Source: Carnegiea gigantea (Eukaryota; Streptophyta; Magnoliopsida; Caryophyllales; Cactaceae). Taken from it: a DNA stretch of 64,000 nt. Positions 23,541 to 35,311 of this stretch are shown here, piece by piece (within the stretch, counting starts at the first letter, position 1; every line of letters begins with the position of its first letter). The stretch lies in contig JAKOGI010000002.1 in assembly GCA_029747015.1 (NCBI GenBank), positions 1,283,001-1,347,000 of the forward strand, written 5' to 3'. Under the pieces are notes generated by a model that was not told the DNA's origin, did no database searches, and saw only the letters and a program-made list of their open reading frames with translations. Both the position numbers and the translations under genes were made by a program.

Positions 23541-24778
23541 TCTATGATTGAGTACTTAGAGTACGGAAAACTTCATAGTGACCCAAGGCATAAGACAGAA
23601 ATATAGCGGAGAGCCCTAAGCCTCCTTTACTACATTGGAACGCTCTATCGACGCTCTTTTCTTGGCCTTTGGTTACGATGTTTGGACCTGAAAGAGGCAA
23701 AGCAAGCGATGACGGAAGCTCATTCAGGCGCGTGTGGAGCACATCAAGCAGGGCCTAGGCTACATAATCGCATTAAAAGGATGGGTTACTACTGGTCTAC
23801 TATGGTGTAAGATTGCATGGATTATGCAAAGAGGTGTGATGCTTGCCAGTTCCACGCTAACTTCATACATCAGCCCCCAGAACCTTTCCACCCAATGGTT
23901 GCATCCAAGCCATTTGAAGCATGGGGCCTTAATGTTGTCGGACCAATCACGCCTAAATGATCGGCTGGTCACTCCTATATTTTGGCTGCCACTGATTACT
24001 TCTCTAAATGGGCGGAAGCAATTCCATTAATGGAGGTTAAAAAAGAAAATGTGCTCGACTTCATAAGGACGCATATTATTTATCGATATGGTGTGCCAAG
24101 GTACATTATCACGGATAATGGTAAGCCCTTTGTCAACAGCCTATTGACCAGCCTATGTGAGAAGTTTAAGTTCGCCCAGTATAAGTCTTCCATGTACCAT
24201 GTCCCTGCAAATGGCCTTGCAGAAGCCTTTAATAAAACACTTTGCAACTTACTCAAAAAAGTTGTCGCAAAGTCCAAAAGAGATTGGCATGACAGGCTAG
24301 GGGAGGCTCTTTGGGCTTACCGAACCATATACAAGACGCCGACACAGTCGACTCCCTTTACTCTGGTGTATGGAGTTGAAGCTATACTGCCACTGGAGCT
24401 CCAAATCCCGTCGTTACGCATCGCCATACAAGAAGGTTTGATAGAAGACAAAAATCATAAGCTTTGCTTAGCGAAGCTGGAGGCCCTTGATGAGAAGAGA
24501 CTTCAAGCATAACAGAAGCTAGAATGCTACCAAGCTCGCTTAGCAAGAGCGTTCCACAAAAAGGTTCGGTCGCGCTTGTTTCTAGTTGGGGATCAAGTGC
24601 TTGCGCTGAAAAGGCCAATCATCATGACCCACACGACAGGAAGCAAATTCGATCCGAAATGGGAAGGACCTTATGTTGTCCGCGAACTACACTCAAATGG
24701 CGCCTATAAGATAGTAGATGGATAAGGGATTTGGGTAGGACCCATAAATGACAAGTTCTTAAAGCGTTATTACCCTTA
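23541..24778 (+). pseudogene. Tat integrase
   Basis: An HHCC zinc-binding region appears at about 23715-23870 (HSGACGAHQ ... RCDACQFH). The core has FEAWGLNVVGPITPK near 23915, where the first catalytic Asp of the family (GLDVVGP) is Asn. The rest of the core, IITDNGKPF and NGLAEAFNKTL, keeps the second Asp and the Glu with 35 residues between them. The tail has WEGPYVVRELHSNGAYKI. Stops occur near 23605 and 23958 and at 24510-24512. It would insert the cDNA into the genome; the Asp loss plus stops abolish this. Confidence 0.88.
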
Positions 24779-24840
24779 ATATAGGATATTGTAAAGCTCC
24801 TAAGTAAGAGCCTAAACTACTCAGTCTTTAAAGTTAAATT

Positions 24841-25019
24841 TTGTTGTATACTCCTGGCCCGCAAGAGTATAAACTGTGAACGGCAAAAAAGAAACTCAAA
24901 CAAAAAATTCGTTGTATACTCCTGCCCGTAAGAGTATAAACTGTGAAAAGTAAAAAGAAAAAATTCGCTGTACACTCCTGGCCCGCAAGAGTATAAACTG
25001 TGTACGGCAAAACAAATAT
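24841..25019 (+). repeat. Three tandem hairpin units
   Basis: Three copies of a 57-70 base unit, each with TATACTCCTGGCCCGCAAGAGTATA or a close variant. TATACTC and GAGTATA form a 7-bp stem in each, although the third has TACACTC. They sit between the integrase end and the antisense PMD gene, in the Tat non-coding region. Confidence 0.8.
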
Positions 25020-25239
25020 ATACAAAATTTATTTTGTTGAATTACGTGATGACTTGATCTTATTAGGAATTTCAAAGTTTCCATAAGTACGTAGGCAGCT
25101 TGTAAATCAAATATCAAGTTCAGTCAAACATAATAAAAGAAGAGAAAGCATGCTGGCGATCAAATTTCATATAAAAGAGGACACAAAGTCTATTACAAAT
25201 ATTTGTTGCAAAAAAAAAAAAGATAAGTTGAGCAAAACA

Positions 25240-28200
25240 TCAATCGATATCCATCCAAGTGTTGGGATTAAGCGAGGACTGCAGTGCTAGCATGTTCTGC
25301 TCATGCCTCTCCAATTCCTTGGCATCTTCAGAAGAAAGAGTAGGTACCATCTTAAGGTCGGTAAGAGCTTTGGATTTCATATTAACTTCTTACTCAGTTG
25401 TCTCTAATAAGGAAGATCAGACTTGGACATCGCCCTTAAGCTAGCGCTCCTCTTCTCGGGCAAGGTGCAGCGCGTCCTCCAAATCGACGATCCTCTGTGC
25501 CACCCCCTTGAGTTTCTCCATCACAACACTAAGGTCTGCACACACAGTGGTAAGGTTTGAGCACGCAAGATCGACCTGCTCGGTACAGAGTGCATTCTCA
25601 TTCACCACATCGTTTGGGTGGCGGCATGAAGAAGCTGCTTTCTTTAATGATCAGAACGCTGACACGGCACTTCCATAATCCTCCAGCATCTTCTTCAAAG
25701 GGGTCGGATCTCCATGAAGTCGCTTAATTCCTTTGTAGATCATTGGGGCACTTTGAAGTTTTCCCTCTATTTCTTCAAATTTTACATTCTTCAAATTGGT
25801 CAAATACTTGGACCCCATCACTCGAATGGCAGCGGTGAAAAATACTTTGAGAGCCGGGTCTGGAACAGAAGGAAGTAGTGGAGGGGGCAGCTGCACAGGA
25901 AAGTTTTCCTTTTAGACCCCCAGGAGTACCAACATCAGTGTCAGCAGAGCGTAACCTCCTAGTGGCCACCTCAAGTGAGTTGGGTCCATCAACTGAGTGA
26001 TGACTCCGAGTTAGGTCCATCAACTTCATGAGGGGATGTTTGCTTCCTCACAATCTCAATGTCCTTGCTAATACTCGGGGTCACCTTAGGGGTAGAAGAT
26101 TTAGTAGCACGGCTAATATCCTCGAGTAACTGCTCATCGACGATGGGTGTCGCCTCCTGTGCTAAGTCGAACTCCCCAATCTGAATAAAAAGAAAGAAGA
26201 GGATAAGTTTCGAAACATTTCACGCTGGTTAAAACCAAAACAACAAAGCAAAAGAAAATGACAGTAAAAAGGTCAGGGTATGGTGCATACGTCCTCAAGA
26301 TTGGCTGGCTCGCCTGACCAGCTCTGGACATCATCAAAAAAGTCATCCCCAAGGTTGATTCTGGCATCCCTGGGGATCACGGTCTCACGCTTCTTGCGCC
26401 CCCCATGTTTGAAGTTCGCCTCAGACTCTGGCTCGCTGTCACTGTCCGGTGCCAAACCTCGCTTTCTCTCAGTAAGGTGAACTCTTGGAGACCCATGAGT
26501 ATCATCACCGAACTCGGGGCCTTCAGCATCTAAATCGGCCACATGATCCTTTCCTTTCCTCCCCTTGACTTTCTTCGAGGAGCCATCTTCTACATTTTGT
26601 TTTGCCTGGATGAACTTGCCTTCGTACTCTTCTATAGAATGGAAACGCTGGAACGAAGGTCACTAATAGTCACCTTCAGCCACCATATCTGATAAGCTGA
26701 AGAGATGTGTTGATTCAAGGCTAAGGAGCGATAGGGGAGAAAGGTTTGAGACGCAGTCCCCAAAAAGAGTAGCCGTTTCCAATATAAAACGGCATTCTTG
26801 TATGACACCTCCCAGGTGTGAGGATCTTCAACAAGTACTCCAGGAATCCCTTGGCAAAACCAAAATTGCCTACTGAATCAGTGCGGGCTATAGGGATCGA
26901 CATAGAAGGTCGCATCCCGATGAATAGGAAAGAAGCCATCTCGAAGAGAGATCAGGTAATCTGACTTATCCAAATCCAAATACCCATCGTCGATAAGGGT
27001 CTGTGATCGGTTCTTCCCCAGCATTAGACAATCCATGTCGGATACTCTGTCCTCATGTATAAGCTCGCGAACATCTCCGAGGTCGCCACGCGTCATATGT
27101 GACCCGCAGTAGCACACCATCAAAGGGCCTGGAGGACAAGGTTGTAAGACATGGTGAGTCTTGAAATAATGAGCGAGCCATCCATGGAGATAGTGTCAGG
27201 GGAAAAATGACCATGAATGGGAAGGCTTCGTAGCCGTAGTAAGCCTATTAAGGTCATGGTAAATACTGGCTAACATAGGGACAGCTAGGTTGAAAATAGT
27301 ACCAGAAGCCATCAAGCTGGCAGTCTCGAAAGTGCCCGGGCGAATGAGTTTCTCCCCAGTCTCTGGAAGCGCAAAAATATACAGCCAACATGATAGGTAC
27401 GCTGCCAAATAGGTGTTGTCCTTCCTCTCTTTGGGAACCCCCAAGCTTTGAAGACTTCTAATTTCTCACGACTCTAGCAAGGGTCTTGAGGTTGAATCTG
27501 ACCACTCGGATTTTGCGTCCTTGTAGAGGTCGAGCTACGCGGGCAACACCGCATAGGTGAGTTGTGAATGAGCTTCTTCTTGCACCAGAAATTAATCCAT
27601 GTCTTTGCACTGATGCCTTTCTCATAAGTAGATGTCTTTTCCAAACGTCTAAAAGCAGCGAATAGATACTTGCAGGAAGATGGCATAGTCCTCAGGTTTT
27701 GCTTGTCCTGGTGCTCAAAGGCTTGGAGGTAGGGAATGGTCTCATCGTAGACTTTGCCATTAATTAGGAGTCCACCAAGCTTGTGTAAATCCCATAATAA
27801 AATAGACATTTCGCCGGTTATCGTGTGAAGAGTATTGGTGGTAGGACACCAACTCTCACAAAAGGCGCGCACATGTATATTGCGACTGTAAGAGTAGAGC
27901 GAGGCATACACCGTCTCGTATAAAGCGTACCTTCACAAATGTGCTTCAAAATAGGAAAGCACATGCTCTTTCCATTCCCAGAACGAGGGAATATAGCCGA
28001 AGTCGCCATAGAGGATCATGTGTGGGCCCCATCTGGACTGCTCGGATATGATGCGACGCTCGAGCACAGGGAATTCAATAAGAAGGCTGGATTTGTCATG
28101 ATATGTGCTCTGCAGAAAGTACCCGACGGAGCCATCTTTCGCACCCTTTTCCACCCGAATGGAAAATTTGGAAGGAAAGGATGAAGGCTCTATAACAGGC

Positions 28201-28283
28201 GTCTAATTGGCTTTTGGCCTCCCCAAAGAACGGTGGATTTGGAAGCAGCTGCCTGACCGAGGATTGTCGTTTTCTTTGTCCAT
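25240..28283 (-). pseudogene. Antisense plant-mobile-domain (PMD) gene in the Tat element
   Basis: Read leftward from an ATG at 28281-28283, the frame contains successive PMD (aminotransferase-like) blocks: YGDFGYIPSFWEWKEHVL, FCESWCPTTNTLHTITGEMSILLWDLHKLGG (about 27750-27860), ERKDNTYLAAYLSCWLYIF and GTIFNLAVPMLASIYHDL (about 27230-27430), and SDYLISLRDGFFPIHRDATFYVDPYSPH (about 26880-26960). A charged tail follows, then a coiled-coil-like C-terminus ending in WMDID at 25240. One good GT-AG intron lies at 26181-26290. Frameshifts near 27450 and between 26880 and 26540, plus several stops, break it. PMD proteins occur in plant nuclei and in gypsy elements; no enzymatic role is established for the transposon forms. 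Confidence 0.8.
26181..26290 (-). other. Predicted intron in the antisense PMD gene
   Basis: On the minus strand the reading frame EPANLED stops at a GTATGC donor (26285-26290) and resumes as IGEFDLAQEATPIVDEQLLEDI after CAG (26181-26183). A strong pyrimidine tract (CTCTTCTTTCTTTTTATTCAG) precedes it. Unspliced, the frame meets a stop at once. The 110-bp length is ordinary for a plant intron. An intron on this strand implies the gene was meant to be transcribed antisense to gag-pol. Confidence 0.65.
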
Positions 28284-28483
28284 GACGGAAAGAAGTGGCT
28301 TGCTGTTATGCTGAAACTCCTTAAGATATATCATTATAAATCACCTGAGAACAAAATCAAACATAAGGTTAATTCTTTTTCAGGAAAGAAATCAGTAAGC
28401 AAAGCGGCGTCTAAACAAAATAAATGCTAAAGAAGGGTGAAGCGTTGAGCGAAATCAATCAAAATGTTCTTTGATTACTGCAC

Positions 28484-28740
28484 TAGTTACTCTTCAAGTC
28501 TTCACACCACTCTCGTGCGTATCAGTTCCGTTCAAGGCCCGTGGCCAAATAGCGAACAGTGTCGCAAGTGGTTCTTCAAGTCTTCATATCACTCTCGTGC
28601 GTATCAGTTCCGTCCAAGGCCCGTGGCCAAGCAGCAAACCGTGTCGCAAGTGGTTCTTCAAGTCTTCATATCACTCTCATGCGTATCAGTTCCGTTCAAG
28701 GCCCTTGGCCAAGCAGTGAACCGTGTCGCAAGTAACTCTT
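28484..28740. repeat. 82-bp tandem repeat, about 3 copies
   Basis: GTGCGTATCAGTTCCG recurs at 28515 and 28597, and in slightly altered form at 28679, an exact spacing of 82 bases. Tandem repeats in the 3' non-coding part are common in Tat elements. The long open frames across it are by-products of the repeat. Confidence 0.9.
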
Positions 28741-29680
28741 TAAACAGCTTCTCAACCTGCATAGGCAATAGAGTACCAAAAAAGGGGGGTCTCGGCATTC
28801 CCCCAAAAAAAAAAAAAATCTACCAGCAAGTGAGCATAAACGACAAACAGTATCATCTTTCAGCAAGTGAGCATGATGTCGCGATATGCGACAAATGCTA
28901 CAGTAAATGAATGCGGCGTTACAACAACTCAGACAGACGTAAGAAGACTCGTCAATCTAATAAAAGGGCTTCCTATGGATTCGTTTAAGCTAAAGTCCTT
29001 CAAGACACAACATTTCAAGTTGCAATAAAATGCCAAGTAACAAGCAACCCATGATTCACTGAGCATCGAGAAGAAAAGGGGTTGATCATTCAAAACTCAA
29101 GTTTTGATCATAGGGGCACGCATTAATATAAGATCAAGTCACTTTTTTGGCAGCTACTATTTGCTACGTGATGCTATGTGATCTTCATCAACATCAAGTT
29201 TAGCATCAATATAAGGCCAAGTTATCAACAAAAATCCAATCCCAAATTCCATTCAAAAAAAAAAAAAGCATCAAGTGGCACAAGCATGAAGGCCAAAATA
29301 TGAGGGCATTAAACAGCAATAGAGGCATTACCGTGCAAGAAAAAGAGGAAGCCAACATTCTGGTGAAATTTGGCATTTAATTTCCATTTCCCATGAAGCG
29401 CAACGAAGGAACAGAGCCATTAAAAAAAAGGGGGCGATGCAAGGAACAGAGCCATTAAAAAAGAAAAGGAAGATGCCAAGCTTTCGTCTTCCTCGCTCTT
29501 TCTCTTCCTTACATGCGTACCCAGCCCGTTCAAACCATAAACCCAGTGCATTTGATGAACCCAACGTGGACAACCCCGAAAAAAAAATGGGGGTTGATGG
29601 TGCATATTCCCCTCACCATCTGCAAATAGAGCTCAAAGGGAATCATGCCAACAAACCACCCAAAGTTCATTTTTCCCCTT
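28741..29680. other. Tat non-coding DNA up to the Athila insertion
   Basis: No gene is supported; A-runs occur at 28804-28817 and 29261-29270. A GGAACAGAGCCATTAAAAAA doublet lies at 29408 and 29442. It ends where TGATAAACC of the Athila LTR begins, and the Tat sequence resumes after 42148. Confidence 0.6.
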
Positions 29681-30974
29681 TGATAAACCTCTATTTTACC
29701 GCTTTTAGGCATGATTTCTACCGCTCATTTCGGCGATTTTCGGTAAAACTTCAAGAGTATAGAAGCTAATTTGTCATTCTTTACTGCAAATGTGCCTAAA
29801 TGTTGTGTGTTTGTGTTTTCAGGAGTTTGGTTGAAAAAAATGAGAGAAATAAGCTAATGTTGCGCCAAATAGGAGCCAAAAAGGTTGATCTTGAGCCAAG
29901 AGGAAGTGGCACGGTGGCACCATGCCAGGCAGGATGACCGTGCCACCCAGGGAAATAGGAAAACGCAAGGTAACAAAGTGGCACGGTTGCCCTGTGCCAC
30001 ATGGCACGACCGTGCCACTTTAGTTTCTCTCGTTTAATTGCGATCTTGCGTTGTAATTGGCAATTAGTTTTTCTCTCTACTTTTTCTCTCACAAAAATGG
30101 CGATTAGGGTTCATAGGATTGAGATTGATTGTTGTTGGATTCAAGACATTGGATTGAAAGTACTTTATGCTTTTTGTAGATTGTTGCTGCAAATTGCACA
30201 GAGTACATTCCTTTACCTTTTTCCTTTGCGTTTTAATTCAAAGTTGATACTTTTGAGCATGTTCGTTTTCTTGATTGTAATTGTGATTAGAATGATGATT
30301 AGAGGCTAAATTTCGTGTCTTGGATTGGGCGTAGCCCCTATGATGTGATTTGGATTGGTATTCTAGGTTTTTGTGAATTGACGCCGGTGTTATAATTGAA
30401 CTCTCACTTAGCATGCCAGATATTTGATTAATTGCCTGAGAGGGTCGTATTCATGTTTGTAATTGGGGTTTAGGAGATTAACGAAAGTTAAATCCTCTAC
30501 TTAGAGTGGCTTTGTGAGCGATTGAATTTCTTAACATGAAAATAGTTAGGGTTTCAATTAGGAACACAATCCTGTGGTCTCGCGACTCTAGTTTCATGAA
30601 AATAGATAACTAGAATAACTTGATCAGTCTAATGACCTTTGAGAGAAGGTGTAGATGCATTTAACTTGTAACCATTCCATTTCGATTGTCTCGTGGGCGG
30701 ATTCACATGATCTAGTTTATAATCCAAAGAACATCAAAGTGTGGTGAACCCCAATCCAGGATCCTTGTCACTATTGATTTAGATAAAAGCAGTAACTTTA
30801 GATTGAATAGAATTATGCCCAGTAAAATCCATTCTACTAGACTCTAGCCTAAATTGAGTGTTAAAGGTTGGTTCGGTGGTTGAAACCGAGTTCCTTGTGG
30901 ACACGACCCGTACTTGCCGTTGCTGGCTATAACTGGCACCGTGCACTTGCGGTATTTTTAACTCAACAAGTTTT
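29681..30974 (+). repeat. 5' LTR of Athila element
   Basis: Begins TGATAAACC and runs to the T-run before the primer site. It contains two GTGGCACGGT-type inverted repeats near 29906-30021. Close direct repeat of 40816-42107. Confidence 0.92.
29906..30021. repeat. Two hairpins in the Athila LTR
   Basis: First hairpin: GTGGCACGGT (29906-29915) with ACCGTGCCAC (29937-29946). Second: AAAGTGGCACGGT (29975-29987) with ACCGTGCCACTTT (30009-30021), 13 perfect pairs with a 21-base loop. The same motif recurs at 36621-36659 and 36842-36868, and in the 3' LTR at 41041-41156. Confidence 0.85.
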
Positions 30975-30992
30975 TGACGCCATTGTCGGGGA
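30975..30992 (+). promoter_or_regulatory. Athila primer-binding site, tRNA-Asp type
   Basis: TGACGCCATTGTCGGGGA differs from the Athila tRNA-Asp site TGGCGCCGTTGCCGGGGA at three positions, all C-to-T or G-to-A, as expected from cytosine deamination. Confidence 0.8.
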
Positions 30993-31090
30993 ACTTGGTT
31001 GTTTCAACATCGAAAGCGATTTTAAATGCTTTAGATTAGGCTTTTTCTTTTTCTTTTTCACTTTTCCTTTTCCTTCTTGTTCCTTTAGCT

Positions 31091-32486
31091 TTGCTTGAAC
31101 CTGCTTACACTTGGTGTAGTTTTTGGTTTTGTATGCACAGGCGCAGTCAGAGGGGGCGACCACTCATTCCCTTTGACCCTGAGGTAGAAACCACTGCGCG
31201 AAGGCAAAGCGGTACAAGGAAGAGGCAATTGCAACAAGACAGTGCTATGGCCAAGAGAAATCCTAGGATTCTGCGGGACTATGTCCTACCGCAGGCCACC
31301 GGCCTCACCTCTTCCATTGTGAATCCGGTCGTCGAAGCAAACAACTTCGAGCTATGGCCTGCCCTTGTATCATTCGTAGAGAAGGATCAATTCAGTGGGT
31401 GACCCACAGAGAACCCCCACATTCACCTTCGCAACTTCCTAGCGAAGTGCGATACGATAGAGCTTAATGGGGTTTCTACCGACGCCATCAGACTCCGGCT
31501 ATTTCTTTTCTCGCTGACAGACAGAGCCAGTGATTGGCTCCTCAATGAAGATCCCAACTCCTTTACAACCTGGGCGGCCCTATCGACTGCGTTCCTGAGC
31601 AAGTACTTTCTTCCAGGCAAGGCCGCTAAGTTGAGAGCGGAAATCACCTCCTTCTCTCAACGAGGCGATGAGTCGCTTTATGAGGCATGGGAAAGATTCA
31701 AGGACCTTCAACGCCAATGCCCCCACCACGTAGTACCTGACTGGCTTCTAATGCAAACCTTCTATAATGGATTAGACCAGGCACTGAAGATGTCAGTCGA
31801 CGCTGCAGCTGGCGGCGCACTCATGGGAAAATCGATAGAGGCTGCGACAGCCTTATTAGAGGAGATGGCCTCCAATAATTACCATTGGTCTAGTGAGAGG
31901 GCGGCCCCGAAGAAGGCTAGCTAGCAAGGTTGATGCCTTGGCACAGCGTTTCGACAAGCTCGGAACCCCTTCGGGGAGTTCAATAGGAGGTCCATCCGGT
32001 GTCATGTTTAAGGTTGGGGCACTTTGTGAGATCTGTGGTATTCAAGGCCACATTGCTGCTGAGTGTCAATCTATCTTCCTAGGCGTTGAGCATGCCAATG
32101 CACTGCAAAATTATGGCCAACACCCACAAAATAACCCCTACTCAAACACCTACAACCCTAGTTGGAGAAATCACCCAAACTTCTCCTACCGCAACAACAG
32201 TCCTATACCACCCAATGCCTCCCAACCACAACCTCCTGGTTTCCAATATAAGGCCCCTTATGCCCCAGCTCCTTACCAACCTCCCCAACAATCCAAGTCC
32301 AAACTAGAGAGCCTCATGGAGTGCTTTATAGCAACTCAGACGAAAACCAATGAGGCACTCAGTGAGTCGGTTAACCAGTTGACCTCCAAGTTTGACTCTA
32401 TGGCTACTCACCAGGAGATGATGGACAATCAAATTGCACAGCAAGTGAGCCATTTATCTAGACCCCAAGGACATCTGCCAGGTTAA
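31091..32486 (+). pseudogene. Athila gag, broken
   Basis: Gag core: NNFELWPALVSFV, then after a stop (31400-31402) HIHLRNFLAKCDTIELNGVSTDAIRLRLFLFSL, DWLLNEDPNSFTTW, AFLSKYFLP and FSQRGDESLYEAWERFKDLQRQCPHH. A stop at 31922-31924 and a frameshift near 31890-31920 follow. The next frame has VDALAQRFDKL and a CCHC zinc knuckle, CEICGIQGHIAAEC (about 32026-32067), then an Asn/Pro/Tyr-rich stretch (NNPYSNTYNPSWRNHPNF) usual in Athila gag. It would package the element RNA. Start choice is uncertain because the first frame opens within the leader. Confidence 0.85.
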
Positions 32487-32758
32487 CCTGAGACCAATCC
32501 CAAGGGTCAGGTGAATGCCATTACACTGCAGAGTGGCAGGGAGTTAGAGAGTCCCACAATGCCTATGAGGGAGGAGAGGAAGGAAGCTGATGATGAGGAT
32601 GATGTCACCAGGGTGGCCCCTAGTGAGGCCATGAATGAGAGGGCCCAGAATGAGAAGCCCAAGGAGGATGCAACAGAGAGCCTTACAAGCCTCCTGTCCC
32701 CTATCCTCAAAGGCTAGTAAAGGCTAGGGAGGAGCATAAGTATGGCAAGTTTCTTGAG
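32487..32758 (+). pseudogene. Athila gag-protease connector
   Basis: After a stop at 32484-32486 the same frame continues with GQVNAITLQSGRELESP, the conserved phrase ahead of Athila proteases, then an acidic stretch, ending near 32717. A frameshift separates it from the long pol frame. No catalytic function is expected. Confidence 0.7.
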
Positions 32759-35311
32759 ATGTTAAAGAAATTTCACATCAACATTCCATTTTTGGAGGCC
32801 ATTACCAACATGCCCTCTTATGCCAAATTCTTAAAGGATTTGCTCTCCAATAAAGGGAAGTTACTCGAGAACGCTACGGTGTCTCTCACTGAGGAGTGCA
32901 ATGCGATCATTCAAAACAAACTCCCTCCTAAGCTTTCGGATCTAGGCAGCTTTTCCATTCCCTGTTCTGTTGGGGGTCTGATTATCAACAGAGCGTTATG
33001 CGACCTTGGGGCTAGTATGAGCCTTATGCCATACTCCATTTATAAGAAACTACAAGTGGGGGATTTAAAACCCACTACCATCTCCCTGCAGCTCGTTGAT
33101 CGATCCATCAAGTACCCTCTTGGTGTTCTTGAGGATGTTCCACTACGAGTGGAAAAGTTCTTCATCCCTTGTGACTTCATAGTTATGGAGATGGAGGAAG
33201 ACTCTCGCATCCCTATCATTCTGGGGCGACCATTCCTAGCCACTGCGGGAGCTATGATAGATGTGAAGAACGGCAAGCTTTCCCTTCAAGTAAGGGATGA
33301 AAAGGTGGCGTTTAGCTTGCCACAAGCTATGGCTTCTCCCACTTCAGGCGACTCATGCTGTAGAGTCGATGTACTAGAGAAAGCCCTCAACGAAGAGGGG
33401 AAGGATAGATTTTCTGTGAAGGATCCATTGGAGGCCGCTTTGATCGATTGCCATGTCATTAACTCCGGTTCGGATGAGAAGGAGGAGTACGCCAGACTCC
33501 TCAATGAGTCTCCTGCCCACTTGCCTAGGCAGTCCCATAGAGACATCTTTGGTGTGGAGGAGCCTACCCCCAAGAAGGAAGAGGAATGCCCACCGAAGGT
33601 AGAATTAAAACCTCTACCTTCCCATCTTAGGTATGCGTTTCTGGACTCCTCCCATCGATTTCCCGTTATCATTAATGCTAACTTGGATGGCCCCCAGTTG
33701 GAACAATTGCTGGATGTGCTTCGTAAGCATAGGGGTGCCATCGGGTATAGTATCGATGATATTCAGGGACTTAGTCCTACGTTCTGCATGCACCGCATTT
33801 TTCTTGATGACAGTCATCGCCCCTCTCGACAACCTCAACGTCGTCTAAATCCGAACATGCAAGAGGTTGTTAAGAAGGAGATTCTTAAGCTACTTGATGC
33901 TGGGATTATCTATCCTATCTCGGATAGTGAGTGGGTAAGTCCAGTCCAGGTAGTCCCCAAAAAGGGAGGTCTGACTGTCATAAAGAATGAGCGTGATGAA
34001 CTTATTTCTACTAGGACTGTTACCGGGTGGCGAATGTGCATTGATTACCGCCGATTAAATCAAGCCACCCGGAAAGATCATTTTCCCCTCCCTTTCATTG
34101 ACCAAATGTTGGAACGATTGGCAAGGCATTCCTTCTTCTGTTATCTGGATGGTTATTCAGGTTTCTTTCAGATTTCTATCCATCCTGATGACCAGGAGAA
34201 GACGACTTTCACGTGTCCGTATGGCACCTTCGCTTATCGAAGGATGTCATTCGGATTGTGCAATGCCCCTGCTACTTTCCAACGCTGCATGACCGCCATA
34301 TTCTCTGATCTTATTGAAAACATCATGGAAGTGTTTATGGATGACTTCTCCGTTTATGGAGGTACCTTCACAATTTGCTTAGAAAACTTAACCAAGGTAC
34401 TCCATAGATGTGAAGAAGTCAATCTAGTGTTGAATTGGGAAAAATGTCATTTTCTGGTATGGAAGGGAGTAGTACTTGATCATGTCATTTCTGCTAGGGG
34501 CATCGAGGTAGACAGAGCGAAAGTTGAGGTAATTGAGCGATTGCCCCCTCCTACTTCGGTAAAAGGGGTAAGGAGTTTCCTTGGTCATGCCGGGTTCTAT
34601 CGCCACTTTATCAAGGATTTCTCCAAAATTGCTAAACCCCTCACTCAGCTGCTCACCAAGGATGCCCCGTTTATCTTTACTAATGAGTACCATGAAGCTT
34701 TTTGCAGGATTAAACAGGCACTAATTTCTATCCCCATCATACAACCGCCAGATTGGGATCTCCCATTTGAGATCATGTGCGATGCTAGCGACCATGCGGG
34801 AGGGGCAGTTATGGGGCAAAGGAAAGATAAGAAGCCAGTGGTGATCTACTATGCTAGCAGAATACTAGATGAGACCCAGCAGAACTACACCACAATTGAG
34901 AAGGAGTTGCTTGCAGTCGTGTACGCAACGGAGAAATTCAGGCCCTACCTACTATGCTCCAAGGTCATTGTGTACACAGATCATTCTGCACTTAAGCTCC
35001 TCCTTGAGAAAAAGGATGCTAAGCCTCGCCTCATCCGATGGATTCTGCTACTCCAGGAGTTTGACCTGGAGATCAAAGACAAAGCGGGGGCCGAGAATGT
35101 CGTGGCCGATCATTTTTCCAGGCTCATTATTGAGAGCCACGACCTCCCCATTGATGATGCTTTTCCTGACGAGTATCTTATGGGCGTCACCTCAGCACAA
35201 GCCCCATGGTTCGCTGACTTTGTGAACTACCGGGCTGTCGGGATCCTTCTCCATGATTTATCCTTCCACCAGAAAAAGAAATTCCTCCATGATATCAAGA
35301 CATATTTTTAG
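32759..35311 (+). CDS. Athila protease - reverse transcriptase - RNase H, open frame
   Basis: An 850-residue open frame. Protease: [11 protein letters not shown] at about 81-91 (Asp82) and [17 protein letters not shown] at about 153-169. [13 protein letters not shown] at 424-434, [12 protein letters not shown] at 461-472 (Asp464), [16 protein letters not shown] at 496-511 and [10 protein letters not shown] at 525-534 (Asp528, Asp529). RNase H: MCDAS (Asp675), [10 protein letters not shown] (Glu714), YTDHSAL (Asp741) and VVADHFSRL (Asp784), all present. It ends at a TAG (35309-35311) where related proteins read through to integrase. The Met at 32759 is just the first in frame, since pol is normally continuous with gag. 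Together these would process the polyprotein and copy RNA to DNA. It is the best preserved pol in the window. Confidence 0.88.
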   Translation: MLKKFHINIPFLEAITNMPSYAKFLKDLLSNKGKLLENATVSLTEECNAIIQNKLPPKLSDLGSFSIPCSVGGLIINRALCDLGASMSLMPYSIYKKLQVGDLKPTTISLQLVDRSIKYPLGVLEDVPLRVEKFFIPCDFIVMEMEEDSRIPIILGRPFLATAGAMIDVKNGKLSLQVRDEKVAFSLPQAMASPTSGDSCCRVDVLEKALNEEGKDRFSVKDPLEAALIDCHVINSGSDEKEEYARLLNESPAHLPRQSHRDIFGVEEPTPKKEEECPPKVELKPLPSHLRYAFLDSSHRFPVIINANLDGPQLEQLLDVLRKHRGAIGYSIDDIQGLSPTFCMHRIFLDDSHRPSRQPQRRLNPNMQEVVKKEILKLLDAGIIYPISDSEWVSPVQVVPKKGGLTVIKNERDELISTRTVTGWRMCIDYRRLNQATRKDHFPLPFIDQMLERLARHSFFCYLDGYSGFFQISIHPDDQEKTTFTCPYGTFAYRRMSFGLCNAPATFQRCMTAIFSDLIENIMEVFMDDFSVYGGTFTICLENLTKVLHRCEEVNLVLNWEKCHFLVWKGVVLDHVISARGIEVDRAKVEVIERLPPPTSVKGVRSFLGHAGFYRHFIKDFSKIAKPLTQLLTKDAPFIFTNEYHEAFCRIKQALISIPIIQPPDWDLPFEIMCDASDHAGGAVMGQRKDKKPVVIYYASRILDETQQNYTTIEKELLAVVYATEKFRPYLLCSKVIVYTDHSALKLLLEKKDAKPRLIRWILLLQEFDLEIKDKAGAENVVADHFSRLIIESHDLPIDDAFPDEYLMGVTSAQAPWFADFVNYRAVGILLHDLSFHQKKKFLHDIKTYF

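Noticed and set aside
28464..28910. 148-codon plus-strand frame with internal repeats
   Set aside because: It is the 82-bp tandem repeat read through; three units of 82 bases shift frame relative to one another and no family resemblance is seen.
33286..33741. 151-codon minus-strand frame
   Set aside because: Shadow of the Athila pol frame on the opposite strand; no independent signal.
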